Part shown: positions 24,131 through 36,066 of the stretch, piece by piece
How positions within the stretch are numbered: position 1 is the first letter of the stretch
Layout: each line of letters opens with the position of its first letter
NCBI GenBank assembly: GCA_025738555.1
Contig: JAOVFP010000009.1
Span: 3,286,001-3,350,000 of the forward strand
Direction: 5' to 3'
DNA length: 64,000 nt
Origin: Cyathus striatus
Lineage: Eukaryota; Basidiomycota; Agaricomycetes; Agaricales; Nidulariaceae
Translations under genes and position numbers: made by a program
Notes under the pieces: model-generated
The model's input: only the letters and a program-made list of their open reading frames with translations
Databases searched by the model: none
Told to the model about the DNA's origin: nothing

Positions 24131-24645
24131 TATAAGGAAGCTTGTACTAAGCTAACTACTGCGCAGTGATCATTTCATCAGTGCACAGTTCAAATGTTAA
24201 GTATGTAATCATTTTCATGTACATATTGTCGCTTACCAAACCATATTTCTTTCAGTGTTAATCTCTACATACAAATTGAAAGTGATTCTTGGATTGTGTC
24301 ATAGTCCGATTATTTATGCTAATGATATATTGAGTTAACTGGTCAAGACAAAAACTTGTAACACGAAATATGCTTATGAATTAAGCGACACTGTAGGGAA
24401 TCGGTTACAATAGTCTGAAGTGCACTTTCGATTCCTACACTCATTATGTGTCAAAAAAGTGTGGTCAGTTGCATGCCAGCCGGCTAAGACTGTTTCATAC
24501 CTAATACGAATTTTTTTCTAAGATGATATTTTCCTACTAGTGACTGTATGTATACTTTTTACTGCAAGCATCTCGAACCAATTCCTATCCTAATAAGGAT
24601 TACTTATGATGAACAGCTACTAGCACTTGTAATGAAGAATTTACT
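24131..24645. repeat. Dispersed repeat block R, copy 2
   Basis: Related to 19441-19930; homology stops abruptly at about 24645. It includes a tRNA-like segment at 24384-24450 (CTGTAGGGAATCGGTTAC and TTTCGATTCCTACA). The two copies differ by many transitions and small gaps. Confidence 0.65.
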
Positions 24646-25552
24646 TGCCATGTGGATTGGCTCAGGAAAGATCTATAAAGATGTTCCTGACATTGTATCA
24701 GATGAACTTATTTGACACACAGCATTTTCAAGCATGTCAAGTGCGGTTTCAATCCCTCTAAACACTGCTTCTCTGTTACGTACCAATTCCCTTCCTACTG
24801 GGAAATGAATGCGACAACACCCGGAGGGTGTGGGAGAACTATAACGGAAACCCAAAGTGAGTACAGGTATGGGAACAAGAGCGGAAGTGCGGAAGTGAAC
24901 CGTGGCTTCAGTGTATGTGCTGCGCCGCCTGGATATCCCCAGGGAATGGTTCATATTTCACAACAGACGATATCCAATGTAAGGAAACATTCCAGAGTAC
25001 AAGAGAGAGCTTCGCCACTATACTAGGCAGTGGGAGAGAAACCCGAAGGAAAACCCGGAGCGGGTTTCAGAACTTAGTGTAGGAAGAAAGTGTACAGAGT
25101 TGATACGAATACTGAAGACTACCTATTACATCTGGAAGACTACTTATACTAAGTAGGAACCTGTAGATACGAATGTAGAAGTATTATACAAAGGACAAGT
25201 CAAAGGAGTAAGTAGGAAATGAAGTCTTGGCAAAGCGGAGTAGGGGCGCAAATGACGCGCTCAGAATGAAGAATAAGGAACTAATCTACAAAGGCCATAA
25301 TGAAACGTATAAGTAGGAATGGAAGAGAGGAGTAATAGAATGATGACGCAGTGAGGCCGTCATAAGAGAAAGTATGTATCCGAAGTATCTGATAGAAAAC
25401 CTGACGGGTTCCGGGTACGTTCCCGGGCGGGAACGTCGGGAAGTGTAAACCCGAAGCGGAGTACGTTCGGGAACAGACCGGGTATGTTAGAAGGTCACGT
25501 GGGAATGTCGGCACGATGTATCCGGACATGGATATAACATTCTCCCATAGAT
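24646..25552. other. Stretch upstream of the Ulp1-like ORF
   Basis: There is an unassigned minus frame (24673-24954) and GC-rich text with repeated ACCCGAA/CGGGTT elements near 25030-25090 and 25400-25480. I could not find inverted ends that would define the border of the Ulp1/transposase element. Confidence 0.3.
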
Positions 25553-25567
25553 TTGGTCCAAACATCA

Positions 25568-26650
25568 ATGCAGAATGTATCTGAGGACTTTCAGATCAAA
25601 CCAGCAGCTGAGAGGTTCTCACTTTATGTGCCTTCTCATCCGCTTTCTGCTCTTAATATGTTGCCAATTCCTTGTGCAACATATCTAAACAAGTTAAATA
25701 GTGCATCTGGGCAAGCTATGCTCGATAAAAAGATATCTATTGAAGTTATTGGATCTCAGACCGGGAAAACGATCCTAGTCCCATTTGAAGCATTGGGATA
25801 TTGGTCATATATAAACAAGGCAATTGACGCAAAGAGGAAATGGACAAAGGCCCTTTTATGGTTGAAGGGCCATGAATATCAGTCGCCTGCACTTTCAGCT
25901 CTTGCACAAGATGTTTTTTCTCTTCTCAGGCAGGTGTACTGGACCGATTCCATTCCAGGGATTAGCTCTTCTGTCTCCATGACAGAACTAGCTGATTTTC
26001 TATCAGATGAATGGCTTTTGGATAGCCATATTGATACTATGCTTTTGCAGTTGAAGACACGCATGCAAGAGCATTCTATTTTGTGTAACCAACACATCAT
26101 TGGATGCACCACACTTGCACAGTCTCTTTCATCATCTTGGCTTACAAATGCTGAAGATAACTCTATGTTATACAGTTTGAAGGCAAATTATTTTCTTCAG
26201 ACTTATGGTGCTACATTAGCAGAGACCAGAGACAAACCACTTTGGTTTATTGCATTTTCCACACCAGGACATTGGACTGCAATAAAAATCGATCCTGTTC
26301 AACATCTTATAAGCTGGGGAGACTCTCTGGGGAAATCTATGCCAGTAGAGCTGAAGAACGGCATAAAAATTTGGCTTTCTCACTGTCTACAACATGTAGT
26401 ATTCAAATATGACACATCCCTACTATGTGCTCAACAAAATGACAGCCATTCATGCCCAATAATAGCCGTTAACACCATTAAACACCATATATTTGGTGAT
26501 TGCCTTTGGACAGAACCAATGCGTGAGCTTCTGCATATTCGTGAACTTCAAGACATTTTATCTTGTTGCCTATCAAATCGCTCTAATGAAACAAAGGTTG
26601 GTTTTGAAGCTATAATGATGTGTGAATCATTGCTGATTAGTTGCACTTAG
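25568..26650 (+). CDS. Ulp1-like cysteine protease (C48), transposon-associated
   Basis: Single open exon of 360 codons from the ATG at 25568. The C-terminal half shows the Ulp1/SENP fold signature: HWTAIKID with the catalytic His at 26270, WGDSLG with the catalytic Asp at 26321, a Gln in CAQQNDSHSC, and the catalytic Cys at 26453. Proteases of this family remove SUMO or related modifiers; many copies in fungi and plants are carried by DNA transposons. The next gene, 40 bp downstream on the same strand, is a decayed transposase-like gene with a BED-like finger, so a transposon origin is likely here. This ORF has no internal stop, in contrast to that neighbour. A longer N-terminus in upstream exons is possible but not seen. 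Confidence 0.75.
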   Translation: MQNVSEDFQIKPAAERFSLYVPSHPLSALNMLPIPCATYLNKLNSASGQAMLDKKISIEVIGSQTGKTILVPFEALGYWSYINKAIDAKRKWTKALLWLKGHEYQSPALSALAQDVFSLLRQVYWTDSIPGISSSVSMTELADFLSDEWLLDSHIDTMLLQLKTRMQEHSILCNQHIIGCTTLAQSLSSSWLTNAEDNSMLYSLKANYFLQTYGATLAETRDKPLWFIAFSTPGHWTAIKIDPVQHLISWGDSLGKSMPVELKNGIKIWLSHCLQHVVFKYDTSLLCAQQNDSHSCPIIAVNTIKHHIFGDCLWTEPMRELLHIRELQDILSCCLSNRSNETKVGFEAIMMCESLLISCT

Positions 26651-26689
26651 AACATAAAAACTACTGCCGCTTATTTTACCAATGAATTT

Positions 26690-29600
26690 ATGAAATCTAT
26701 TGTGGCTAATGTCAGTCATGATTGTGCTACTTCGGCTTCAAGTGGAACTCCAAAACTACTAAAGAATAAAAGCCATTCACAGACTGCAGCAGCAAAGCTT
26801 GCCCCAATATTTACTAGTTCTCTGAAGCGAGGTCGCACTGATTCTGTTTCTACTGAAACTAAATCCAATTCAAAAAAGAAACACAGTGCCTCATATTCAA
26901 GAGATACTCCCATCAAGAAGACCTTACAGAGCAGAAAAAGTTCTTCGGCTCTATCAAAAAAGGCTCTCAATGCTGCTGTAGCAGATGGTACATTTGTTGC
27001 CAACCAAGAGCAGTGGGATAAATATGTTGCATCTTGCAAGAGTATCGATCCTAGATGTGAAATTGATGCATCTAATCCAACCCTAGCCCACTCAATTCGT
27101 TGCTCTAAATGTGGTGAAATTTGCCTTCAAGCAACAGTATATGATACAACCAATTTTAAAGCACATTTTACAACAAAGTGCCGAGGAACACTTAACACCC
27201 CATCTTTGACACATGGAATGAAATTCTTCACATATGAGTCAGTTGATTCAAGTCCACCTCAGAAGATTTGGCCTTGCCCAGGTATAACTTCACGTGAGGA
27301 TTCTCACATTGCTATATACCTATCTTGAACCCTTGTTTTGAGCGCTGGTGGTGAACATGTCAGAAAGATAGCACATCAGATGTTTTCAAAAGAATACACT
27401 AGTCTCAATGAAGATCAGCAACAGGCTATTCGCATTCGTCAAACACAAACACATCAGTGGAAGCTTAACCACAGTCATGAAAGTGTCCATGCAATTGGGA
27501 GCAATTCATGCACAGGAGATGCAAGAGAGTTCAATGGTTCTATTCTTCCATGCAGTACTTGTATGAACCTCTTATCAATTCGCAAATTTGTCACTGCAAT
27601 CAACAGGGAGGCTCCAGCAGACTCTAATCGTATTTATGTGCCACATATCTATCAGCCAGCTACACTTGGAAAGTTATATGCCAAAAATATTCAGCTTGGT
27701 GATTTATTTGACAATGTAAGCCAATGTTCACAGTTTGGCTTATATGTTTCGCTTATATCTAATATAATTGTTAACAGAATGCACCAAAACATGATTTTCT
27801 AGTTCGCTTAGTGAAAACAATTGCATCAGGAAAGCTTGACAAAAAGCGTGTAGTCATTGATATTCTCTCAGCTGCAATGGATATATCAAAGCGACAGGAA
27901 AATGGAAAGGGCCTTCAAAATATGAAATATGGTCCTGATATGGATCAATTCTGTCATGAGCTACTATGTTTATCACCAATGGCATACCGTGCTTTTCAGA
28001 AGGAAGCTGGAGCACGATCAGAGTGTAGTGTGTGAAAAATGCGCACTAATACACCTCAATTTCTACAGGGAATTACTAGACAAGTAATTTCTCAGGCTGA
28101 GAAATACTTGAAAGACTATCAGTATTCAAACAAGCTGCCATTGACATTGTCTGTGGATGACATGAAGCTCCTTGCAGCGTTCCGACCATATTTTGATAAC
28201 CAAGTACATAAATGATTTATTGCAGGTGGTATTGGCTCTCCTATTGAAGTAATTGATGTTACAACACTCAGCCAACAGCTTAACAGCCTGGGGAAGACAA
28301 AGGCTACAAAGCTACATTTATGGACACTACAAATTGTTTTGCCCCATGTCCCACCTGGTATAATTGCTTATGAGCCTTTGGGTGGTTCAAATACTGCTCA
28401 TGACTTAGCCACAATGGAGAAAAGAATACTGGATCTCTTGGTTGGCGAGCTTGGATTAAAAATTATATCACTCGGATCTGATGGGACTATTGTTGAACGT
28501 GAAGCTCGTAATGAATTGTGGTGATCTGGATACAGCGAGAAGTTTTACTACAATATTCCACACCCAGATAAACTGTCCCCACCTATTTCATTTCCTCTGC
28601 TAAAGGTTCATGGACAGGTAATGGTCGTAGTGCAAGATCCTAAACATGCATGAAAGACCATGCACAATAACCTCTTTTCTGGTGCTCAATTTTTGATACT
28701 TGGAAAGCACCCTGTCTACTATGAGCAGGTTCAAAAGATAGCATTTGACATTGAGCATACACCTCTTTATAATCGAGATGTTGAGAAGCTAGATCGTCAA
28801 GATGATTGTGCTGCTGCAAGACTTTTTTCTGCAGACACACTTCATCATATGCTATAGCCCAGAGAGTATTGGCCTCTTCATATATCTGTATGTCTTCGGA
28901 GAGATGATTGATGGATATGAAAGTCAAACAGCTTCACACTTTGAATGAATGAAGTCAATTTTGCATGGCTATTTCTTTAAAATCATCTGGAAAAAATTCC
29001 TGAAAGAAGCTGGATACGAATACAACCGATACTTTATATCACCAGCTGCTGATGATATCTTGAACACGATAACATCAGGGTATATTGGTGGTGTCATTAT
29101 CCATCGTGATCATCTTGAAAATAAGTTTCCATACCTACCATGGACACATGGTACTGCTGGAAATGAACATTCATTTGGATTCTTATGAAAGGAAATGCCA
29201 GACTTTACTGTAGGTGATCTGATTCACCTCCTTCCCAAAGTTTCAGTTCGACTCCAATGAGCGTGTACTGCTAACTTGGCAGACACCACTGGAATAGACT
29301 TTTGACAACAAGCTGCTGGATATGCACACACATACTTTGACAGTGGAAATGCTAATCTCGAGTCCCTTGCACAATTTCCAAGTGATGCAGATATAATTAA
29401 AATTTCCTCAGTAGCTTATGAAGAAGCACTGTCACTCTGGGAACTTCTGGGATATTTTCCATCTGATGATTCTACCCTTACTATGGAAGGGAATCTGAAC
29501 ATTCATACCATACTTTCGATTCACACAGATGCTAATGATGAAAGTGATGATGAGGACTCTGTAACTGAAGAGATTGCAAGTGGAGAATGAGTATATTTAC

Positions 29601-30897
29601 AAGATGCACTGGAAGCAGCAAATCATACTTTCTCCCTTCCAGAGCATGCAGAACAAACTATTGAAGAATGCTCATTTGCAGCTGCTGCACTTGCAACAAA
29701 TGATGCCACTATGATGTATGGTTTCTGTTATTTTATATTAACACACTAATGTAATGTTTAAATCTCAGTGAAAGCCTTCCTTTAGAAGATCCTGATGCAC
29801 TTGATCTGATATGTTCTTCTCTTGGCCGCCTCCTCACTGCAATCAAATCTCTTGGACCAGCTGAAGCATCATACATTCAGAAGCTAATGTTTTATGCTGT
29901 TTCAAAAGAGGAGGCACCCACTGGACTTCCAACTTACATACAATCTGGAACTGCAGATCTGGTTCCTCTTGCTGCTAACCGACACAAAAACCAAAGTCAC
30001 GAATCTGAAAAAGCAGTCAGACAACATATTTATTCTTCAGTGATGTTAAATATGAATAGTATCCCAGATGAAACAAATGTACAAGAGGAAGATATCACAT
30101 TAATCTTGTTAACTGAGAGGTCTGGGGACCACAGCACAATTGCATGAAAGATCTGGCAGGTTTTGCGAGAGTATGAGCAATCACAAGGTACTAGCACAGG
30201 CTTAAATCGAATGGTCCGGCACCTGACAAAGCCTGCATATGGTGGGGGAACGAGCAAAGGGAAGGAAGGCGAAGCAGGTAACACTGCAAATGCATGACTT
30301 GCTGCTGAAACTACTGCCAGACAAAATATTAAACGGCGTAGACTTGAATTTTCTGCACTGTCACCCTCTGAGCTCTTTGCAACAGCTCATATTAGTGCTG
30401 TTGCACCACTGAACAATCAATCATATGGAATTGTTGTTGCTAAAGGCCAGTTATTGCTTGGGAAAGGTATGATTTATTGATTTATAAGTGGTACAATAAT
30501 AAATTTAAAACATGGCACAGTTATTACAATGTATGAAAAAGGTGCCGGAAAAGGTGGAAAGCACAACTGGGTGTCATCATCAAACAATGTTGGGGCTATT
30601 TCCTACATTGCGATGCAAGTTTGGCGACAATTGCGTATTGGCCATCATCATTTTCATGGTATATTTGGCCCTGCAGCTCAACTAAGTCTACCACAGTTTG
30701 TTCACATTCCAGCTACCGCATTTCTGTGCGAAATTTCAGCTAATTTGGTTCAAGAAGTTCCTCAGAACAATTCCATTATGGATATGCGAAGTAATACCTT
30801 CACTCAAACATATATAGGTATCTCAGAGCAAAAAGACATTGCTCTGAGTGCTGTGAAACGTCTTGCAATGCGAAAAAAGCACACAATTGATGATTAG
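26690..30897 (+). pseudogene. BED-finger transposase-like gene, decayed
   Basis: A long coding region broken by in-frame stops. The N-terminal part (26690-27328) is Ser/Lys-rich, then has a zinc finger of the BED type (CSKCGE...HFTTKC). After TGA 27326 the same frame continues (27338-27715). A probable intron follows (GTAAGC near 27716 to ACAG near 27777), then SVDDMKLLAAFRPY, LGSDGTIVEREA, DPKHA-stop-KTMHNNLFSGA, NRDVEKLDRQDD, IIHRDHL and HTYFD segments, then an acidic region and a C-terminal piece (30529-30897). The order resembles uncharacterised basidiomycete transposase-like proteins I have seen. Stops: 27326, 28033, 28213, 28522, 28651, 28946, 29186, 29258, 29303, 29588, 30145, 30295 (all TGA) and one TAG at 28855 next to a frameshift. 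A catalytic triad cannot be assigned by eye. Confidence 0.6.
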
Positions 30898-30929
30898 ATA
30901 CATTATATACTAGATAACACAAGTTTGGA

Positions 30930-31296
30930 GGTTTGATATTTTGTCCCCCTATAAACACGAGGGCTAGTGGCTTAGATACACTATCCCCCTATAATTTTGG
31001 AAAAATTTACCATATTTTATCCCCCTATTATGTGGAAAAAAAAACGATTTCAGTATCAAACCTTTGGTGGGATTATCAAGGGTCCTGCAGGAACGAATCC
31101 GAATTCAGAATTACTGTAAATCACGTGATACTATGCGTGGGAGATAAACAATATCATCCACACAGTGTCAATATAAACAAATATGTACTCTCACTCCTGA
31201 CCTGATGCTTTATTGTGTGCTGTAAAATCTGATGCAAAGTTGGTTGCAAGGTGTTTAAGTTTTGAGAAGGGCTAATTGTGAGTAAAATGCTTTCCT
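30930..31296. repeat. Short tandem CCCCCTATAA units between inverted ends
   Basis: Three units of TATCCCCCTATAA-like text lie between GGTTTGATA (30928) and its complement TATCAAACC (31053). This looks like a small palindromic element of about 135 bp. The rest, up to the 266-bp repeat, shows nothing recognisable. Confidence 0.35.
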
Positions 31297-31562
31297 TATA
31301 TAGATAAAATTACCTTTTAAGGAAATGGATTTTCACCCCATTTTGCATGTGTCAAAATGAAAACACTTTGCAGGTCATTTTGCAATTGATTGTGCAGCAC
31401 TGCAATAAATCTGTGTGCCAGGAGTGTCTTGTCATTATGTACGCGTTACTTTGTGTCACTTGGCAGTAGCCTCTCCATTGCCACAGCTGCCAGCGCTCGT
31501 CACTTTGTCACAACTTCAAGTGCATCATCACTTCTGCTGCCAGCAGTATGCTGAGGGCTTAA
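31297..31562 (+). repeat. 266-bp direct repeat, copy 1
   Basis: Differs at only about three bases from 33500-33765. It starts TATATAGATAAAATTACC and ends GAGGGCTTAA in both. The shared ends are abrupt. It lacks TG...CA ends and TSDs that would make it an LTR. A 19-bp satellite begins exactly at its right border. Confidence 0.85.
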
Positions 31563-32110
31563 CACACAGTGTCACGCTTAACACACAGTGTCACGCTTAA
31601 CACACAGTGTCACGCTTAACACACAGTGTCACGCTTAACACACAGTGTCACACTTGACACACAGTGTCACGCTTAACACACAGTGTCACACTTGACACAC
31701 AGTGTCACGCTTAACACACAGTGTCACACTTGACACACAGTATCACACTTGACACATGGTGTCACACTTGATGCATTGTGTTACACTCAACACATACTTG
31801 TCACACTCAACACATGGTGTCACACTTGTCACACACTTGTCACACTCGACACACACTTGTCACACTTGACCCATGGTGTCACACTTGATGCATACTTGTC
31901 ACACTTAACACACTCAACATATCGTGTCACACTTGTCACACACTTGTCACACTCGACACACACTTGTCACACTTGACCCATAGTGTCACACTCAATACAT
32001 AGTGTCAATACAGTGTTACACTCAATGCACACTTGTCACACTTAACACATACTTGTCACACTCAGTACACATTTGTCACATGTAATGCAGTGTCACACAT
32101 GTCCTGTCAT
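31555..32110 (+). repeat. 19-bp satellite AACACACAGTGTCACGCTT and degenerate tail
   Basis: Perfect or near-perfect 19-bp units run from 31561 to about 31745. They then drift into irregular GTCACACTTGACAC(A) units until about 32110. Each unit contains CACACAGTGT, itself near-palindromic. The frames reading MTHGVTLDALC... are products of the repeat, not genes. Confidence 0.9.
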
Positions 32111-32300
32111 GTCACAGTCATCCCACTATGTTGCAGTTGTCACAGTTGTCACACTTATTGTAGCTATCACATTTGTTCCCTGTCACAGTGTGTGACAACT
32201 GTGACATGGTGAGACAAGTGTAACAATGTGATGACTGTGGGAAAAGTGTCATAACTACAAGTGTGACATTGTGACAATCCTTTGTGTCATTATGCTAAAA
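32100..32300. repeat. Imperfect palindrome centred near 32190
   Basis: The left half is rich in TGTCACAGTTGTCACA and the right half in its complement (TGTGACAACTGTGACA), with the turn in CTGTCACAGTGTGTGAC. It continues the satellite theme in inverted orientation. Confidence 0.6.
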
Positions 32301-32452
32301 CATTCATTTTTGTTGTGGTAGTGGTGAGTAAGTGTATTATAAGTAACTACAATGTGTAGTGTACAAGTGTAACTAGTTCATGTGTATTCCTTGTGAACTT
32401 CACTTTGCAATTCCATGTGGAATTTTGATATTTCACCCCTACATGTGCACTG

Positions 32453-32560
32453 CATGTGTACTTCATATGTACAAAATTCGCAAATTTGAATAGAAATTTG
32501 CTGATTTGAATACATTTGAGGTGGAGTGTAGTACATATGAAGTACATGTGAAGTACACAT
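32453..32560. repeat. Inverted repeat around an AT-rich loop
   Basis: CATGTGTACTTCATATGTAC at 32453-32472 pairs with GTACATATGAAGTACATG at 32531-32548, with further GAAGTACACATG beyond. The loop of about 58 bp contains AAATTTG repeats. This could form a hairpin or be a small MITE. Confidence 0.6.
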
Positions 32561-33499
32561 GAACAGGTGGAATTCACGTGTATTCCACATGTAACAGGGG
32601 GCAAGCGTAAAGTCCTCTAACTTTGAGAGAACTTTCCTCTCTAGCTCTTTGATATTGTGTCTCTATCTACTATTTGCAAAGTTGCACAGGCGTTTGATTG
32701 ATTTTAGAGACAGTTGATTCTTCTCGTTTTTTGGACACACGGCTAGTTCTCCATTTTGGCACCCGCTGGACACTGATTCATATTTCTTTCGGTGTTTGTA
32801 TTTTCGCGTGCACACGGAGTCCGATCCTATAGCTACAACGATAACGGTGGCGTCGAATATAAGCACTGTTGAGTCACTTGACGAGTTCTAAGTAATACTT
32901 ATGTACTTAGAATAGAAATTCCAAATATAATAATAATACTCAATCCCGAGGTGTAAGTTCAGTTAGTTCGAGGGGTGCAATCAATTCTATTCCAAATTTA
33001 GAACAAGTTATTTTTAGATCAAATGAACTCGGGCTATTTTCGGTACGTGTCAAGGTATTCAGATTTCAAAGTATTCAGATATCAATTCAAACAAGAAACT
33101 CTGTACATATTTCTCAATGTCTAAATGTCTCGTAAATATGTCTGATTCTCGTCTGTATCTCGTCTGTACCACCCTATCCGTGGGGGGAAGAATGCCTGGC
33201 AGTTCCTGCCGTTTCATTCCCTCCTCGTTCATCTATATACCTTTTCTTATCTACTTACTTACAAATTGTGTAGTAATAAAATATGATGTTTCTTCCGGAC
33301 ATTTCACCGGTCCATGTGTAAGGTAACGCGTTGTCAGCGCCCAGGTGGCGGTCAGCCAATCGTGCGCATAATCCAGCGCGCTCCCATTCTGCAACGCGCG
33401 CTCGTTTGAGCGTCCCATTGGTTACCTTCCTAATCGGGTAATCAGCCGATGCGGCAGCGTCAGTCGCTCGCGTCATTTCATTTACACCGGCCTCACGGG

Positions 33500-33765
33500 T
33501 ATATAGATAAAATTACCTTTTAAGGAAATGGATTTTCACCCCATTTTGCATGTGTCAAGATGAAAACACTTTGCAGGTCATTTTGCAATTGATTGTGCAG
33601 CACTGCAATAAATCTGTGTGCCAGGAGTGTCTTGTCATTATGTACGCGTTACTTTGTGTCACTTGGCAGTAGCCTCTCCATTGCCACAGCTGCCAGCGCT
33701 CGTCACTTTGTCACAACTTCAAGTGCATCATCACTTCTGCTGCCAGCGGTATGCCGAGGGCTTAA
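33500..33765 (+). repeat. 266-bp direct repeat, copy 2
   Basis: Second copy of 31297-31562, same orientation, 1.94 kb away. Here the sequence continues into unique text (AGCCCTTACTCTACTTC) instead of the satellite, so the satellite and the palindromes lie between the two copies. The GC-rich segment just upstream (33320-33480) has short inverted ends AAGGTAAC/GTTACCTT. Confidence 0.85.
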
Positions 33766-35190
33766 GCCCTTACTCTACTTCTGCTATGTCTTTCTCTCTC
33801 CTTGCCGTTTGCTCTATCAAACGGACTTCATGAACCACATCTGTATCTATCTTGAAGTACAAGTGTTTCTGGAGTCTGGAGTCCAAAGTTTCTAGAAGAC
33901 TCAGTGCAGATGTGCATTGCACTCGGGCTGGTGTCTTATCAGAGGTTCATGTTCAGCATATTTTATGTGCCTTTATTCCTAACTACACTAATCTTACAGT
34001 ATTCTGTGGTTTGGCCCTCACTGTCATCGACATGTGACCACTATGCTTCACACCGCATCTCTCCCCACCACACCCACTTCAAAGTGATACACCAAATTCA
34101 GCTTCTCAAAGAGTTGATCAGGAACCCTCTTTCTCCCCATTCCACTTATTTCCGCTGCCATCTATGCCTTTTAGTGCAACATTCTGATGATACCTGTGAT
34201 TCGTAACTAAGAAGCATATTGTGGAACACGCAGGATCGTATTGGTGGAGGTTTCTTGTGCCATATCATGTACAGGAATTGTAGGGGTTGTTGTTCAAGAT
34301 GGAGTGGGAAGGCGTCGAGGGATGAGGGCCAAGAGCGGTGATAGGATAAAGAAGTTCTAGATTCCATCCTAGCCGCTGACACTTGTGCACATCAATATGT
34401 TGTTTTTGTGTTTCACTCCTGAGGTGGCTGTTGATGTTGCCTCCTTTCAAGCAGGTCTAGTGGAAAGCCGTCCCCATCGAGTGTGCCTATTTTGGTATGA
34501 GGATATGGTATCTGCGGTAGCTAGGGTCTGGAATGAGGCATAGATAATTTAGTAAGAGAAATTGGTCATTGCGATCAGATCAGTAAGTTATTTAGCTCTG
34601 TACTTACATAGATGAAGAGCTGCTAGCTATTCCTTGTGCTTTCCGCCCTCTGGTTCCATTGGCTAGATCTTTAAAGTAATGTTGTAGTGTTATATTAAAA
34701 TTACGACAATATAAATACCATTTTCAGTATTGACTTAATAAAGTTGAACTTGGATCAAGTATTGCAAAAAAAAAAAAACTGCATTTAGGTAGATGAAAAA
34801 ATGGCATAGACCAAGAAGTAGCGTGGGAGGAGTGTAGTGAACTTGATAAAGTTGCGTGCGCATCGAGAGCATGGTGCAGAGCATGCAAAAGTTGCGCGCA
34901 CGAATACCAAAAGATGGCACCAGACATGCCTCCAAAGAGTAGCGCTATTGAGAAGAAGTGGCGCAGGAAATGATTAAATGTGCAGTTTGAATGCCATAGA
35001 GTGGTTGGCACATCTGTCCAACCTCCAGTTCTAGTGAGCTCACAATAGAGATGAACTGAGAGGGAATGTGAAGCTGTCTTCTCTGATGGGTAGGTATGAC
35101 ATTTATGTATGTAAGGAAGGTCATGTGAATGACAGCGTGTAAGTAATGAGTGCGGAGATAAAAAGAATGAAAACCGCATTTTTGCGGTGT
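33766..35190. other. No recognisable gene
   Basis: Frames up to 151 codons (34724-35179, minus) are Ser/His-rich with a phenylalanine run derived from a poly(A) tract and no family motif. No TIR, tRNA or long tandem repeat seen. Confidence 0.3.
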
Positions 35191-35565
35191 AGGCAGAATA
35201 CCTGCTCTACAACGCACCACGGTAAATCTAACTGAAATCCAAGAAGCCGAATCGAAGCAAAAAGTTGGCAGGCTGACATCGCGGGAAAATAATGTGAACA
35301 TGTGAACGGAAACATAATACTACTTTGTGGGACTCTCACTTCTCATAAATTACTACTACGAATTGTCATGGTTGAAGGGGCTCTTTTCATTCACGCCCCC
35401 ATAAACCCGGAACTGCGCCGTCCCTACCCTGAAAATGCCATTTGGTTTTCACCAGAAATCCACTCCACCTACTAATGTCCAACATAACCCCTCCGATCAG
35501 CCCTCTGGTCAGACAAGGTCTCAAACGAGTCAGTTTCCATTTCCATTTCCTTTATCTAGAGATGC

Positions 35566-35871
35566 ATGAGTCTGACAACGATAGCAGAAGTTGCTCCACA
35601 CTCCCATGATTACTCAAAGAAGAATTCTACGGACCGTCAAACCAGTGGAGGTCACTCAAACAATAGAACTGGTCAATCTTCTGCGAACTATGGTGAGTTC
35701 CGTTTCATTAGATATCTTGTTGGTGGACGGAAATATAATTCTTACCCTGCCATGTTTTATTCACTTCGTCCATCAATCTCCCCATATACTAATTGGCATC
35801 CTAACTATTACGGCGTAAACTACTCTGATGACTGTAGTAATTCCTCCCACAAACCGGACCACGGCCACTAG
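35566..35871 (+). CDS. Open frame in block Q, unknown protein
   Basis: 101 codons, rich in Ser, Asn, Tyr and His (for example HSNNRTGQSSANYG). A GGTGAGT donor-like site near 35693 could end an exon there, which would make the rest of this frame intronic. Copy 1 carries nearly the same sequence with a shorter frame. No family recognised, and a coding role is uncertain. Confidence 0.2.
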   Translation: MSLTTIAEVAPHSHDYSKKNSTDRQTSGGHSNNRTGQSSANYGEFRFIRYLVGGRKYNSYPAMFYSLRPSISPYTNWHPNYYGVNYSDDCSNSSHKPDHGH

Positions 35872-36066
35872 CAATAACATGGCAAGGTCTCAAACGTGTT
35901 GGTCTTTACATTTATTCACAGAGCAGACATAATTTATCTAATGACGAACAATAGATGATAACTCATACTTGCAAAGTTCCATGAGTGGAAACAGGCAGTA
36001 TTCTATGAACAGTCAAACTAGAGTCAGGGGGGGGAATGAGACATATCCACCACCTTCTGCAAGCAA

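Noticed and set aside
31749..31976. Frame with repeated THGVTLD
   Set aside because: Product of the 19-bp satellite and its degenerate tail.
31561..32110. CRISPR-like array
   Set aside because: Units are contiguous, with no unique spacers. It is a satellite in eukaryotic DNA.
31297..33765. LTR retrotransposon defined by the 266-bp direct repeats
   Set aside because: No TG...CA ends, no primer-binding site or polypurine tract, and no gag-pol between them.
34724..35179. 151-codon minus frame
   Set aside because: Low-complexity residues, a phenylalanine run from a poly(A) tract and no motif; no homology recognised.
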